From positions 248,001 to 312,000 of the forward strand of contig NJPS01000041.1 of assembly GCA_002946415.1 (NCBI GenBank): DNA of 64,000 nucleotides, written 5' to 3'. Source of the stretch: Rutstroemia sp. NJR-2017a BVV2 (taxonomy: Eukaryota > Ascomycota > Leotiomycetes > Helotiales > Rutstroemiaceae). The position numbers were made by a program, and so were the translations under genes. Every line of letters begins with the position of its first letter. Position 1 is the stretch's first letter. Below are positions 45,601-56,434 of this stretch, piece after piece. The notes beneath the pieces were generated by a model. That model was not told where the DNA came from, ran no database searches, and saw only the letters and a list, made by a program, of their open reading frames with translations.

Positions 45601-46946
45601 GCTGATGGCAGCGTTGCTGGAAGTGAACCTGGTGAAAAGGTTGTCAGCCGCAAAGCATCTGCTGCTGCTGTAACTAATGGAGTAGGCTCGGAAGGCACCA
45701 AGGAGGATAGTCCAACTACAAGTGGAGATTTCCCAGGTCCAGCTACCCATGCGCCAACTGGGTGTACCGATGGCGACACCCATTATGCGAAAATCCTTAC
45801 GGACGAAGTTATTCCTGCCCCGTTGGGTAAAGTCTATAATCTGATGTTTGGGCCTGCCTCGTTAACCTGGATGCGGAATTGGCTCACCAATGAGCAAAAG
45901 TGTCTCGAATTCACAATGGAGGAGAAAGTGCCTCTGAGCTTGGATAATAAAGTTCGAAACTATTCATACATCAAGCCACTGAGCGGTGCCATTGGACCTA
46001 AGCAAACTAAGTGTGTTTGCACCGAGACACTGGATTTCATGGATCTTGAAAAGTCTATTTCGGTTACGATCTCTACTGCAACTCCGGATGTTCCTAGCGG
46101 TAACGTCTTCAGTACGAAAACGAAATATTGCCTTTCTTGGGGTGAAAATAATGGTACTCGTTTGCAAATGAGTTGTGCAATCGAGTGGACGGGAAAGAGT
46201 TGGCTGAAAGGTATTTCGAATCTCCACTCATCTTTATGGTTGGTATGCTAACGCGAATAGGCCCCATTGAAAAGGGTGCAAATGACGGACAGGTGCAATA
46301 CACCAAAGATGTTGTCGCCGCTCTCAAATCAGCCGTTTCATCTCGGCGTTCAACCGCCACAGGTGCAACTGGTGGGAAGGGTAAAAAGAAAGGCAGAAAG
46401 GGGCAAAAAGTCAACAATCTCAGTAAATCTACGGATGGATCGTCCGAATCGAAACCTGCAGAGGCTAATTGGGGTCTTTTTGAACCTGTTCGCCCAATCC
46501 TTAGTCCTGTGGTTGATATCCTAAAGCCGCTCATGACAAGCAATATCATGTATGGATTGTTAGTCGGCTTATTAGTGGCGAGTTGGTTCCGATTCGGAAC
46601 AATAGGTGGTGGAAGTAGAGACGCTGTGGGGATGGGATATATAGGCACTCCAGAAAGAATAGCAGCATATGAGGAGATCTGGAGGAAAGAAGAGAGCGAG
46701 TTGTGGCTGTGGTTGGAGGATAGAGCGGGAATGGATAGGCTGAGAGAGGTGGGAAGAATGCCGATTGAGAGGCAGGATATTCATGATCGGTATATGGATG
46801 AAAGGGATGCGGGATTCCTCCAGGAGAAGGAGGTGGAGAGGGCGATTAGAGTCACGGAGGAGAAGCTGAGAGTTTTGAAAGATGTGGTGCAGAAGGAGAA
46901 GAATAAGAAGAAGGGGAAAGTGAGTGCGGAAAATGGTTCTAGCTAG
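42604..46946 (+). CDS. GRAM/VASt-domain sterol transfer protein (Lam/Ysp type)
   Basis: Exons 42604-43055, 43590-46210 and 46261-46946 give 1252 residues. Lam proteins are anchored in the ER and move sterols at contact sites with the plasma membrane or mitochondria. The N-terminal 600 residues are disordered and Ser/Thr/Pro-rich, with many possible phosphosites. The GRAM domain spans about residues 640-755 ('NRDFHALFRSVPEDDYLIEDYSCALQ', 'GRLYVSEGHLCFSSNIFGW'). The VASt (StART-like) domain covers about 880-1065 ('KVYNLMFGPASLTWMRNWL', 'YSYIKPLSGAIGPKQTKC', 'WTGKSWLKGPIEKGANDGQ', the last across intron 2). One membrane helix follows at about 1118-1138 ('NIMYGLLVGLLVASWF'), then a charged coiled coil. 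Intron 1 is 534 nt, by far the longest here, and might hide a further small exon. Confidence 0.92.
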
Positions 46947-48519
46947 GCTAGACTGTCTGAAAGATGGCGAGATGAGATGTGACGGGAAAAGAGGTTATTT
47001 ACCAAGCATAAGAAACCTACTAGTCGAGTCGAACTAGTTTGGTCTTACACATACAACACAGAATCTGTTCCTTTGTTATTTTAGGTTTCTGGGTTTTTGT
47101 TTATTGTAGTTGCATACGCTGGAGGCTGCGAGCAGATGGGATTGCATGTACATCATTGTAGCAGGGTGTTTTGGAGTGAGGGTTGCTTTTGTTTTCGTTT
47201 TAGCACACACATTGCAACTCAGTTCTTGTTCCGTTTGTTGGGAGGGTTTTTCCTTTGTCTCCTTTTTGTTGATTAACTAACGGGAAAGAGAAGATGGCTG
47301 AGCGGATTGCATACATAGCGCTGGAGGTCCGAAATTTGTTGTTTGCTTGGCGGTGGGAGATGGCGACGGTGATAGTAGAGCAGTGATAGTTGAATACATA
47401 CCATATATCATGTCTTTGAAGGGCTTCTGTTCGCGCGAGTAAATCTACTTTTCGTTGTTTTGTGTATGATAGCGGGATATAAGTTCGTATGGGATGAGAT
47501 GAGGAGAGGAGAGAGGTCGTGGAACGAGGACTTGGTTTTTCCGTCATCACATGTCGGTCAATTTCTGGTTAATATTCGGGCCTTTAAGGAGCTTTTCGTA
47601 CACCAATATTAGCAGCTTGGACGTGTGAATACGCTTTGATTTTCTGTACATTTTGGGAAGGTCATACACCTAGTGGTGCACCAATCAATCTTCTATTTCC
47701 CCGTTACCCCATACCCCACTACCCCAGTATTCCATTTCCCAGTTCATTTGCTCAAAATCTCGTCACTACCTTCCTTTATGGCCTTCCTACAGTGTTTTTC
47801 CATCGTAAGGGTGTCCTTGGTTTCTCGTTTCTCGGCAGCTTTAGTCAATAAAATCGTCTCCTTTATCGCCGATTGGAGCGCATACCAGCAGAGCAGTACG
47901 TACCTCTCTCCTCAGCGCATGGGGCTCCGGTATTTGGGGTAAATAATGACCTAATCTGCGGCTATTAGCACTGTGCCGATTCAGGTACTAACTCCTAGCT
48001 TACTTCTTGCTCATTGGCACGCATAGTTACATATCCACTTGTGCGGCAAACGTATCTTGCATGGTAAAAGTCTATACCCCGTTAGTCCAATACCGGACCC
48101 GGAGCAGGAATAACATTTTTTTATTCCACCTCTGATGCGCCCACGATCTGTGTCATAAGACCTGCTGGGTACAACGCTAGGAGGTTTTGGTGGGGAACGT
48201 GCGGGCGCTGCCGAATGCACCCCGCATATGGGGAAAAGCATGGGGTGGACACGAGGTTTTTGGTGATGGTCATTGGAGGAAAAGCCTCGCAACGTGTTGG
48301 GTATTTCCGAAGTTTTAGCTTTAATCTAGAGAGCGGATATGAATACGGGTAACATGTCATGGCAAGTTCGAGGGATATAAAAGATGGACAGGATACTCAG
48401 TTGACGATGTAGTTGTTGATCGTTGGGTGTCACTTTCTTGAGCTTCTCCTTGGGTATTGCAACACGCTCTTCACTGTGCTTGCCTCTCCTACTGTTTCGT
48501 CGACCAAACGGGATTGAAA
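46947..48519. other. Intergenic, promoter of arabinofuranosidase
   Basis: Left part is T-rich 3' sequence of the Lam gene. Open frames on either strand lack motifs. The last 300 bases are the likely promoter and leader of abfB; a TATA-like 'GATATAAAAG' lies near 48372. Confidence 0.5.
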
Positions 48520-50037
48520 ATGATTTCACCAAGTCTCGAACGCGCTCGCGCTGTCGCTCTGGGCCTTGTTGCCACGGCCTCTGTTGTCGCTGCCGGACCC
48601 TGTGATCTGTACGCTTCTGGTGGAACTCCTTGTGTTGCTGCGCACAGCACTACTCGTGCTCTCTACAGTGCATTCAGCGGCGCACTTTACCAAGTCATCC
48701 GTGGCTCTGATGGAAGCACAACCAACATCTCTCCTCTATCTGCAGGCGGAGTTGCAAATGCCGCTGCCCAAGATTCGTTCTGCGCTGGCACAACCTGTCT
48801 CATCTCAATCATCTACGATCAATCTGGCCGAGGCAACCATCTCACCCAAGCACCAGGCGGTGCATTTAGCGGCCCAGATGTGAACGGGAAAGACAATCTT
48901 GCCAGTGCCACTGGCGCCCCTGTGACGTTGAACGGACAAAAGGCATATGGTGTATTCATCTCGCCCGGCACAGGCTACCGCAACAATGCTGCTAGCGGAA
49001 TAGCCACCGGCGATGCAGCGGAAGGGATGTATGCTGTCCTCGACGGAACCCACTACAATGGCGGTTGCTGTTTCGACTACGGAAACGCCGAAACGAGCAG
49101 TACTGATACAGGAAACGGTCATATGGAAGCTATTTACTTCGGTGACAGCACCGCCTGGGGCAGTGGATCTGGCAGTGGTCCTTGGCTCATGGCCGACTTG
49201 GAGAATGGCTTATTCTCTGGTCAAAGCACCAAGAACAATGCCGCCGACCCCTCGATCTCATACCGGTTCTTCACTGCCCTTGTCAAGGGCGGCGCAAACA
49301 AATGGGCGCTGCGCGGTGGTAACGCTGCATCGGGTTCATTGTCTACATACTACAGTGGCGCACGCCCCAGCGCTTCGGGTTATAACCCCATGAGCAAAGA
49401 AGGTGCCATCATCCTCGGCATCGGCGGCGACAACAGTGTCAGCGCACAAGGCACCTTCTACGAAGGTGTAATGACCTCCGGCTATCCCAGCGACGCCACA
49501 GAAAACGCCGTGCAAGCCAACATCGTCGCCGCCAAATACGCCACGACCTCTCTCACCAGCGGCAGCGCCCTCACCGTCGGCTCCTCCATCTCCCTCCGCG
49601 CCACCACCACCGGCTACACCACCCGCTACATCGCGCACACCGGCTCCACCGTCAACACACAAGTCGTGACCGGTTCCAGCGCCACCGCACTCAAGCAGCA
49701 AGCCAGCTGGACCGTCCGCACCGGACTTGGCAACAGCGCGTGTTTCTCGTTCGAGTCCGTCGATACCCCGGGGAGCTATATCCGCCACTACAACTTCGCG
49801 CTTGCGCTCAACGCGACCGATGGCACGAAACAGTTTAATGAGGATGCGACGTTCTGTCCTCAAGCGGGGATTAGTGGGACGGGGAGCTCGATCCGTGCGT
49901 GGAGTTACCCGACTAGGTATTGGAGACATTATAATAATGTGGTTTATGTGGCGGATAATGGGGGCGTGCATACGTTTGATGCGGCGGCGTCGTTTAATGC
50001 GGATGTTAGTTTTGTGATTAGTGCTGGGTTTGCTTGA
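48520..50037 (+). CDS. abfB: Alpha-L-arabinofuranosidase B (GH54 with CBM42)
   Basis: A single exon of 505 residues starting at the ATG at 48520; the open frame continues upstream without an ATG. A signal peptide (RARAVALGLVATASVVAAG) precedes the mature start 'GPCDLYASGGTPCVAAHSTTRAL'. The enzyme is secreted and removes arabinofuranose side chains from arabinan and arabinoxylan. The GH54 core shows 'LISIIYDQSGRGNHLTQAP', a 'GGCCFDYGN' vicinal disulfide region, the nucleophile glutamate in 'GHMEAIYFG' and the acid/base aspartate in 'LGIGGDNSVSAQGTFYEG'. The CBM42 beta-trefoil begins near residue 345 ('ISLRATTTGYTTRYIAH') and has the three repeated units ('SYIRHYNFALALN', 'RYWRHYNNVVYVA'). Length and residues match the family well, so it is likely functional. 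Codon use is strongly C-rich at third positions, as in many secreted fungal hydrolases. Confidence 0.96.
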   Translation: MISPSLERARAVALGLVATASVVAAGPCDLYASGGTPCVAAHSTTRALYSAFSGALYQVIRGSDGSTTNISPLSAGGVANAAAQDSFCAGTTCLISIIYDQSGRGNHLTQAPGGAFSGPDVNGKDNLASATGAPVTLNGQKAYGVFISPGTGYRNNAASGIATGDAAEGMYAVLDGTHYNGGCCFDYGNAETSSTDTGNGHMEAIYFGDSTAWGSGSGSGPWLMADLENGLFSGQSTKNNAADPSISYRFFTALVKGGANKWALRGGNAASGSLSTYYSGARPSASGYNPMSKEGAIILGIGGDNSVSAQGTFYEGVMTSGYPSDATENAVQANIVAAKYATTSLTSGSALTVGSSISLRATTTGYTTRYIAHTGSTVNTQVVTGSSATALKQQASWTVRTGLGNSACFSFESVDTPGSYIRHYNFALALNATDGTKQFNEDATFCPQAGISGTGSSIRAWSYPTRYWRHYNNVVYVADNGGVHTFDAAASFNADVSFVISAGFA

Positions 50038-51453
50038 GGAGGAGGTGGGGAGTTTGAGGTGATGTGATGCTGGATTGATCGAGTGAGTGAAAAAGCAGTT
50101 GATTGTTCTATTAGGACGAGTGTGTATATAGTAAATTAAAGTAATGAATTACGTGCATATACGACGAAAAGTTCGAACGGCTTCTAAAATCTTAATGTAT
50201 CTATCACCATGTACTAGAAATCATGTCTGTCCGAAATTGACTAGCTTCCAAGTACCCCTTTAACGTTCAGTCCCTGCTATTTTGTCGACTAGCAACTATT
50301 ATCTCCTTGCTTTACTTGGCCTTTTCTTCCTTGATTCCATATTCTATTGTTTTATCTTCATAATCTCTCCTCATCCTTGATTCTTTCATCTTAGTTTCTG
50401 CTGTAAATTTGGTCTGCTGCTCATTTGTCTTATCTTATGCTTCTTTATCTTGTTCTTCATACACTTATCCATCCCAGAGCTCCTCTCAACTATCATATGC
50501 TTATATCATCGCCCGCTCTTCTGTCTCTTCTTTTCTTCTCCATCTCATATCTTGTTCTTGCTATCTCCTTGACTCCTTGTACATTCTTCATTCCGCCTAT
50601 ACAATCCGCACTTCTGCATTAGTGTCTACGGTTTCTTCTATTCCCTAATTCTTGCACTACTTTAATATCTCGCCCAGATTGCTGCATTTCGATTCAAACT
50701 TCCTGAACTGATGCGCAAGGCAAATGTATAATTGAGCCATCACGAGACTGTGTCTGACTGTCAGAAATTCGATGTAAACCAGCATCTCAAGAGACGAATA
50801 TGTTGAGACAGGTCCATAATCTATTGCGAGGCAAATGGCTACACTGTCGCAGTAGGACCATGCTGCCTTGATCATCTATACACCAGGCTCCACGAGAAGG
50901 TATTCAAGCCTTTTGCATGCATTTGCAATAGCAAGCGCCTATTGCTCCAAATCTCCCTCAGGTGTGCGAGACTGGCCAAATGGTGATAGCTTGCTGTCTC
51001 TACTAGTAGCCAGCGCTTTGGTATACTGAGCTATCTGCCTCGAGTTGGACGCGGAAATTGCTTATTGCTTCATATCATCATATGTTGTGTTTCGTCGAGC
51101 ACCTAGCAGAACGCCAAGTCTAAGACGTGGAATGCTATCAGTCGAGAGCAAGAGTCATTTATACGGGTAGATGCTTACCTTGCGTTACACACCAGCCGTG
51201 TCATGGACAAGATAAAGGCGTTCTGCTTCCCCGCTTCTTTAGGCTAAATCTCTCTACTTCCCCGCATTCTGACCCCGAGATCCGCTTTCTATTCTTTCCC
51301 TCCTGACAATCGAGATAACCAAGTACTACCAATCTCAAAATGCAGAAAGTATAGTCTGGAAAGAAACTATAATCAGTAGAATTACCAAGAGTGCTTTTGC
51401 TGGTAGACTCAATCGGCCTCATTTGTTATCTTTGATAGCTAATTTCTGTCGAT
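50038..51453. other. Intergenic, pyrimidine-rich
   Basis: Holds a long T/C-rich stretch (about 50270-50640) that yields low-complexity open frames. No gene, RNA or repeat family recognised. The last 200 bases should include the methyltransferase promoter. Confidence 0.5.
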
Positions 51454-53020
51454 ATGACTGAGAACATCATCTCCACAAGTTCAACAGCTGCTGAAAGCTT
51501 ATTCGATGAAATTAACATTTCGTATGAAGATGCATACGGCAAAAATCTTGTGCTTGAGAAGCAGGTTCAGGATGCCATCTCTATGCTCGGAGAAAAGGCT
51601 ATAGTTTTGGATGTCGGCTGTGGAACAGGATTCCCTGTCTCATCAACTCTTGCCAAAGTCGGTTATGATGTTACTGGTATCGATATTTCACAAAAGATGG
51701 TTGACCTCTGCCAAAAGCGCGCCAAAGGAACTTTTATCAAGGCTGATATGACTTCATTCCAGCCACAAAATCAATTCGATGCCATCTTTGCCTTTTTCCC
51801 TTTGTTCCAATTGTCATACCGCTCAACACATTCCATGATCTTCAAATTTGCTTCATGGCTCAAACCTGGAGGCCTTCTTCTCATCGGAACTATACCCGCC
51901 GAGGCCTTAGTCACCGACGAGTCTCTCTATGATTCATCTAAGGAGTACGTAGAAGGGTGCGAAGCGCCTTTCATGGGTAACTTGGTCAAATCTACACTCT
52001 TGACGACGCAAGGGTGGCATCACCTCTTCCAACAAGCCGGTTTTGAAATCGTCACCACTATCTATCACCCCTTTCAACCCAACTATGCTTCGGCGGATTT
52101 AGAACCCCAGATGTTTCTCACCGGACGACGATATCAGCAACCTTTACTAGGCCCTTATCCGCTACCAGCTGTCCGTCGTCCTCCGTCTCAACTCAGCGAG
52201 AAGGCCTGGGAACCCTTTGCAAAACGACTCACCCGACATGAGTTCGATGCCGTTCTAGAGATTACCAAGCTTAATAAAGAAGTCCTAGATGTAGGGAGCG
52301 GACATGGAGGTTTGTCGAGCGCACCCGAAATTCTAACCGAAATACCGATACTAATACGCATTTGACACAGAACTGCCAATTGCGGTAGCCAAAAAAGTGG
52401 GCAAGGTTTATGCTCTAGAGCCCAATACCGGCCGCAATGACTTGATTGTTAGTCACGGAGACAGTGCAAACGTACATGTAGCAAAGGGAACTGCAGAAGC
52501 TATGCCATACGGCGACAGAAAATTCGACGCAGTAGTTGCAATGTGGATTCTGCACTACGTTGATGATCTCGAGAAGTCTCTGACTGAGATGGTTCGGGTT
52601 GTAGACCCTGCAGCACCTAATGCACGTATTGTCATCGTACAGGGCGCACCTGATAACGACGTCATTAACTTGATCAATGAAACCTGTGGCCCTATCGTAG
52701 CACGCGATACCGACGCGCCTACGATTGATCATCAGGGATTTCTCCTCGCTAAAGCGTGCGATGTCTTTACCGCTCATGGATTTGGTGACATCTCCCTCGA
52801 ACGTGTAAACGCATATTGCAACTTTCCCGAGGAAGATATTCCTATCCGCGTCTCGTGCGCAGCTAGCATTCTGGCGAATTTGTGGTATCGATCCCATCCA
52901 AGACTGGAGGAGATGAAGAAGGCGTTCATTCCGGTGTTGGAGAAGTTTTTTGCGGATAAACCATTTCAAGTAGGAGATGATGGAGTTATTCTGGTGGCTA
53001 AACCTACTGTTAAGCAATGA
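51454..53020 (+). CDS. Double-domain class I SAM-dependent methyltransferase
   Basis: Exons 51454-52309 and 52371-53020 (61-nt intron) give 501 residues. Two Rossmann methyltransferase domains lie in tandem. The first (residues about 20-230) has motif I 'VLDVGCGTGFPVS', 'VTGIDISQKMVDLC' and 'FDAIFAFFPLFQL'. The second (about 250-495) has motif I 'VLDVGSGHGE', broken by the intron, then 'KVYALEPN', 'GTAEAMPYGDRKFDAVVAMWILHYVDD' and 'ARIVIVQGAPDNDV'. Both glycine-rich loops look able to bind SAM. Proteins with this tandem layout are known from fungi, some near secondary-metabolite genes, but the substrate cannot be read here. No signal peptide. The neighbour downstream is a GFA-type enzyme on the opposite strand with 280 bp between them. 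Confidence 0.9.
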
Positions 53021-53300
53021 GCATGGTAATTCTTCTGAGGACAGAAGCGCCGCGCATCACTTTGTTACGAAGTGCTTCGTAGGGAAGGACTTGGTAGAGG
53101 AAATGAAAATGCATGAACGGACACAGGGTACAACACAGGATTAACGGCGAGTCATCTCGCCCCTGCAATTGGTCTAAATCTCAGCCAGGTACAATTATAA
53201 TATTATAGAACGTATTTAACATCACGCGATTGAGGAATAGTCACTGTTTTACACCTTGAAAGCCGGTCCTCGAACAAGATATATTCACAGGACTTTCTAC

Positions 53301-53824
53301 CTAATTTCCAAACAAAGGCTCCTGCTTCGCACCATCAATAGCCATACAAAAGCTGAGTCTTGCATCCGTGTAGAACTCCGTCATCACTGTACGATAATCT
53401 GCCGCCCCATTGTCAAGGCTTCTGCTGCATTGTTACTTCCACAATCTCGCTCGAGCACAGCAATGTAACTTACCCAGCTTTGATACCCACAAATTCGGGC
53501 ATGAGTTCGAGTTCACCGAAGAGGCTGCTCCCACAGTTCCCGCAGAATGACCGTTTGTTGATTTTTCCGGAGTCTCCGGGAATCTCAAAGGTGGTTGGAG
53601 TTCCTTTCAGAAGCTTGAACTGCTCTCGAGGTACGATCAGATTGGAGGAGGAGGTTGCGCCGCACCACTTTTGACAGGCGTGGCAGTGGCAGAGAGCGGT
53701 GATAGCAGGCTCGCCTGGCAGGTGGTTAGTGATGTATGCTCAACAGGAAGACAAGAAGGGCCCGCAAAGACGGACCTGTGTACTCAAACTCAATCTGGCC
53801 ACATAAGCAAGATCCTTGAGGCAT
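53301..53824 (-). CDS. GFA/CENP-V-type zinc enzyme (glutathione-dependent formaldehyde-activating family)
   Basis: Three exons (53824-53776, 53714-53474, 53421-53301; introns of 61 and 52 nt) give 136 residues, the usual GFA size. The zinc-binding cysteines occur in order: 'GSCLCGQIEF' at the N-terminus, 'CHCHACQKWCG' in the middle and 'FCGNCGSSLF' later. 'AITALCHCH' and 'FEIPGDSGKINKRSFC' are typical. Family members bind glutathione adducts; some are proposed to speed S-hydroxymethyl-glutathione formation, but for most fungal copies the substrate is unknown. The C-terminus 'FYTDARLSFCMAIDGAKQ' matches the family end. No single long open frame covers the gene, so it is easily missed. It lies between a methyltransferase and an MDR oxidoreductase. 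Confidence 0.9.
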
Positions 53825-54886
53825 GTTGAAAGATGCGGACTTCTGGACTGCAAATTCGAGATAAGGAAGATATGAGAATTTGTCTTGATTGAACGACTTG
53901 GGCTGTTGATTCCGGATGATAAGATCTGAATGGATGGGCAAGAGGCTACCCTTTTATGTTGTTACAAGCAATGTTCGAGATTGCAGTTTGCATGACACAA
54001 CAACGCGCATTCGGAATTCCTGAGCCCACACCTGAAAGACAGCAAAGCTTGAGCGGTTCCTCTCTTACTCCGATGATGACCAAAGTGTCTTCCTCACCCG
54101 CGCGGTATACTTCTGAGCGCGAAGCGGACAAAGCAAAACCATCGCGCTCTAACGCGAAACGTGGTTTGGAATACATATAATGTCTTGATGGTAACTAGAG
54201 GGATGCGCTGCAGGAAATCCTGACACGCTAGCCGAAAATATCACCAAACCTAGACGACTTCGTATTTTAGTAATTAAATATTCCTTGAAACTTACTTCAT
54301 AGGCAGTGAGTGATTTCTGGTGATGTTTCGCTTAGCCACATCGCGAATTCCTGCACCCCCTAGTGCGCCGATTTGACTTGGTCGAACGCGGAAGGCAAGG
54401 CGAAACGAGAAAGTGGATTCCCCAGAGATATCCCGAGTACAGTAATGAACAACTAAACAAAGGATAACGGCTCATCGTTCCCTCTGCCCCCGGCATAACT
54501 CGCGCGCGGCCAGGGATGGATTGTGAGCCATGACGATATTCTGTGGACGCTGTCGAAAACTCTACTCCTCGCTCGTAGTTGTCGAGTTAGCCCTATGATC
54601 AAGTATATCGATGAAGCTTAATTAGTGGGGGCCGCCAAATAACAGGAACCCGCGCGGAAGAAGCGCAGTTCACCTACCTCAGTGCGCCAATCCCATAATA
54701 GCTAATATCTTTCTTTACAGGATTGGGTAAGCAATTCCCGAAATGCGAAGACTGATCATTACTTGCGTGAGATAGCCTCAGAAGATTCCAAAATTTTGCA
54801 GAGCATATAAACTCATGCTACCCATTCTCACATTCTCACAAGTATCCTTTCGTTTCCATTTTCCCCTTAAACAACACTGAGCCGCC
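53825..54886. other. Divergent promoter region of the GFA and MDR genes
   Basis: Both flanking genes are transcribed away from this spacer, so they may share control. Open frames at 53946-54180 on each strand are motif-free. A TATA-like 'GCATATAAAC' occurs at about 54803-54812 before the MDR gene. Confidence 0.5.
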
Positions 54887-56089
54887 ATGTCCTTACCGAC
54901 CACAACCAAAGTCTGGAGAGTCCAAGGAGCGAATGGATTCGACAGCCTCGAATACAACCCGAATGAGGAGATCCCGGAATTAACAGATTATGATGTTCTC
55001 GTGAAGTTTCACGCCGCCGCTCTGAACTATAGAGATGTCTCAATACCTTATGTTTGCTCACTTCATCCTTTTCACCTGAGGTTGCTAATACAGGCCAGGG
55101 AACATTTCCATTTGGTTTCACCAGTGGTGTCGTACCCGGATCCGACGGTGCGGGAGAAGTGCTGGCCGTCGGCGCCAGAGTAACCCGATTTCAGAAGGGC
55201 TCGAAGGTCGTTACGCAATTCAACCAGAAACACATCTACGGATCTCTCACCTCCAAGAGTATAAGCACCGCACTTGGTGGGGACCTTGATGGTGTTCTTC
55301 GTCAATATGGAACTTTCAATGAGCAGGGTCTTGTGTCGATGCCGGAATCGCTGGATTATGTACAAGCCTCGACCTTAACGGGCGCTGGCTTGACAGCCTG
55401 GAATGCTTTATATGGACTCAAACCAATTAAGGCAGGAGATTTCGTGTTGACGCAAGGCACGGGCGGAGTCTCCTTGTTTGCCATCCAACTTGCGAAAGCT
55501 GCTGGTGCCACAGTCATTGCGACGACCTCGTCTCCTGCAAAGTTCCAACAGCTGAAGGTGTTGGGCGCAGATCATGTCATAAATTATAAAGAGGTACCAG
55601 AATGGGGAGCCGAAGCAAAGAGATTGACTGGTCTCAGGGAGGGTGTGGATTATGTTATCGAAATTGGCGGAGGTGGAACAATGGCGCAATCCATCGAGTC
55701 GATCAGGATTGATGGCATTATCAGTGTTATCGGGTGGATGAGCAAAGCAGGCGAGAAAGAGCCGAGTTTCTTAGAGACCGTTAGCAAGGTCTTCACCGTC
55801 CGAGGACTGTTTGTTGGGAGTAGAGTAATGTTTGAAGAGATGGTGAGCTAAACTCTTACCTTCTTGATTTCTGCGATGGTGTCTGCTGACTAGGCGAAGA
55901 ATGCTGCCATTGATTCCATCCAACTCAAGCCGGTCATCGATAGTCATTTGTTCAAGCTAGAGGATCTCAAAGAGTACGTTCAAATCCAGCATCCAAAATA
56001 CTTTGTAGTCAGTGCTAATATAAGATAGGGCGTACGCATACATGAAGGCTCAGAAGCACGTCGGCAAAGTCTGTATCACAATTGAGTAG
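54887..56089 (+). CDS. MDR-family NAD(P)-dependent oxidoreductase (zinc-type alcohol dehydrogenase-like)
   Basis: Proposed exons are 54887-55036, 55081-55842, 55894-55973 and 56029-56089, giving about 350 residues. The GroES-like part has 'DYDVLVKFHAAALNYRD' then 'GTFPFGFTSGVVPGSDGAGEVLAVG'. The cofactor domain has 'VLTQGTGGVSLFAIQLAKAAGATVIATTSS' and 'LGADHVINYKE', followed by 'VDYVIEIGGGGTM'. The catalytic zinc cysteine of true alcohol dehydrogenases is not evident, so it fits the quinone-oxidoreductase-like branch. The last two introns (51 and 55 nt) are clear. The first is the weak point: the only in-frame choice I found (55037-55080, 44 nt) uses a GTCTCA donor. A frame error there is possible. 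The protein is probably cytosolic. It is next to a Zn2Cys6 regulator on the other strand. Confidence 0.82.
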
Positions 56090-56434
56090 TCTTAGATTTA
56101 TGTAAGAGTGAATATGTGATTAGTGTGCAACCGCAACACCAGCGATGCATCTTGTTGAAACCTGAAAGTACTCATCTCCCGTGATCAATTGTGAACTCCT
56201 TTCGTTTAAATGTACAAGCTCAACCCATTAATTGCTGATGTCTTGCTGTACAAGGCTCGCCCCGTGGACCCAATGCCAGCTTGAACTTCACACACCAGCT
56301 CTTTTTGATTATCTGTGCTCTTCTTCTGCGTTCTTCGTGATGTGTGTATATATCGAGGCAGAATCTCGCGAGCAGAATATGCATCCACAGAATTGTGGAT
56401 CTTATCTCTGTGGGAAAATTGCAAGCAATAATCG
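56090..56434. other. Convergent 3' spacer
   Basis: Between the MDR gene and the Zn2Cys6 gene; nothing recognised. Confidence 0.5.

Noticed and set aside
55040..55092. U12-type AT-AC intron in the MDR gene
   Set aside because: The 'ATACCTTATG' resembles the U12 donor only loosely, and most filamentous ascomycetes lack the minor spliceosome.
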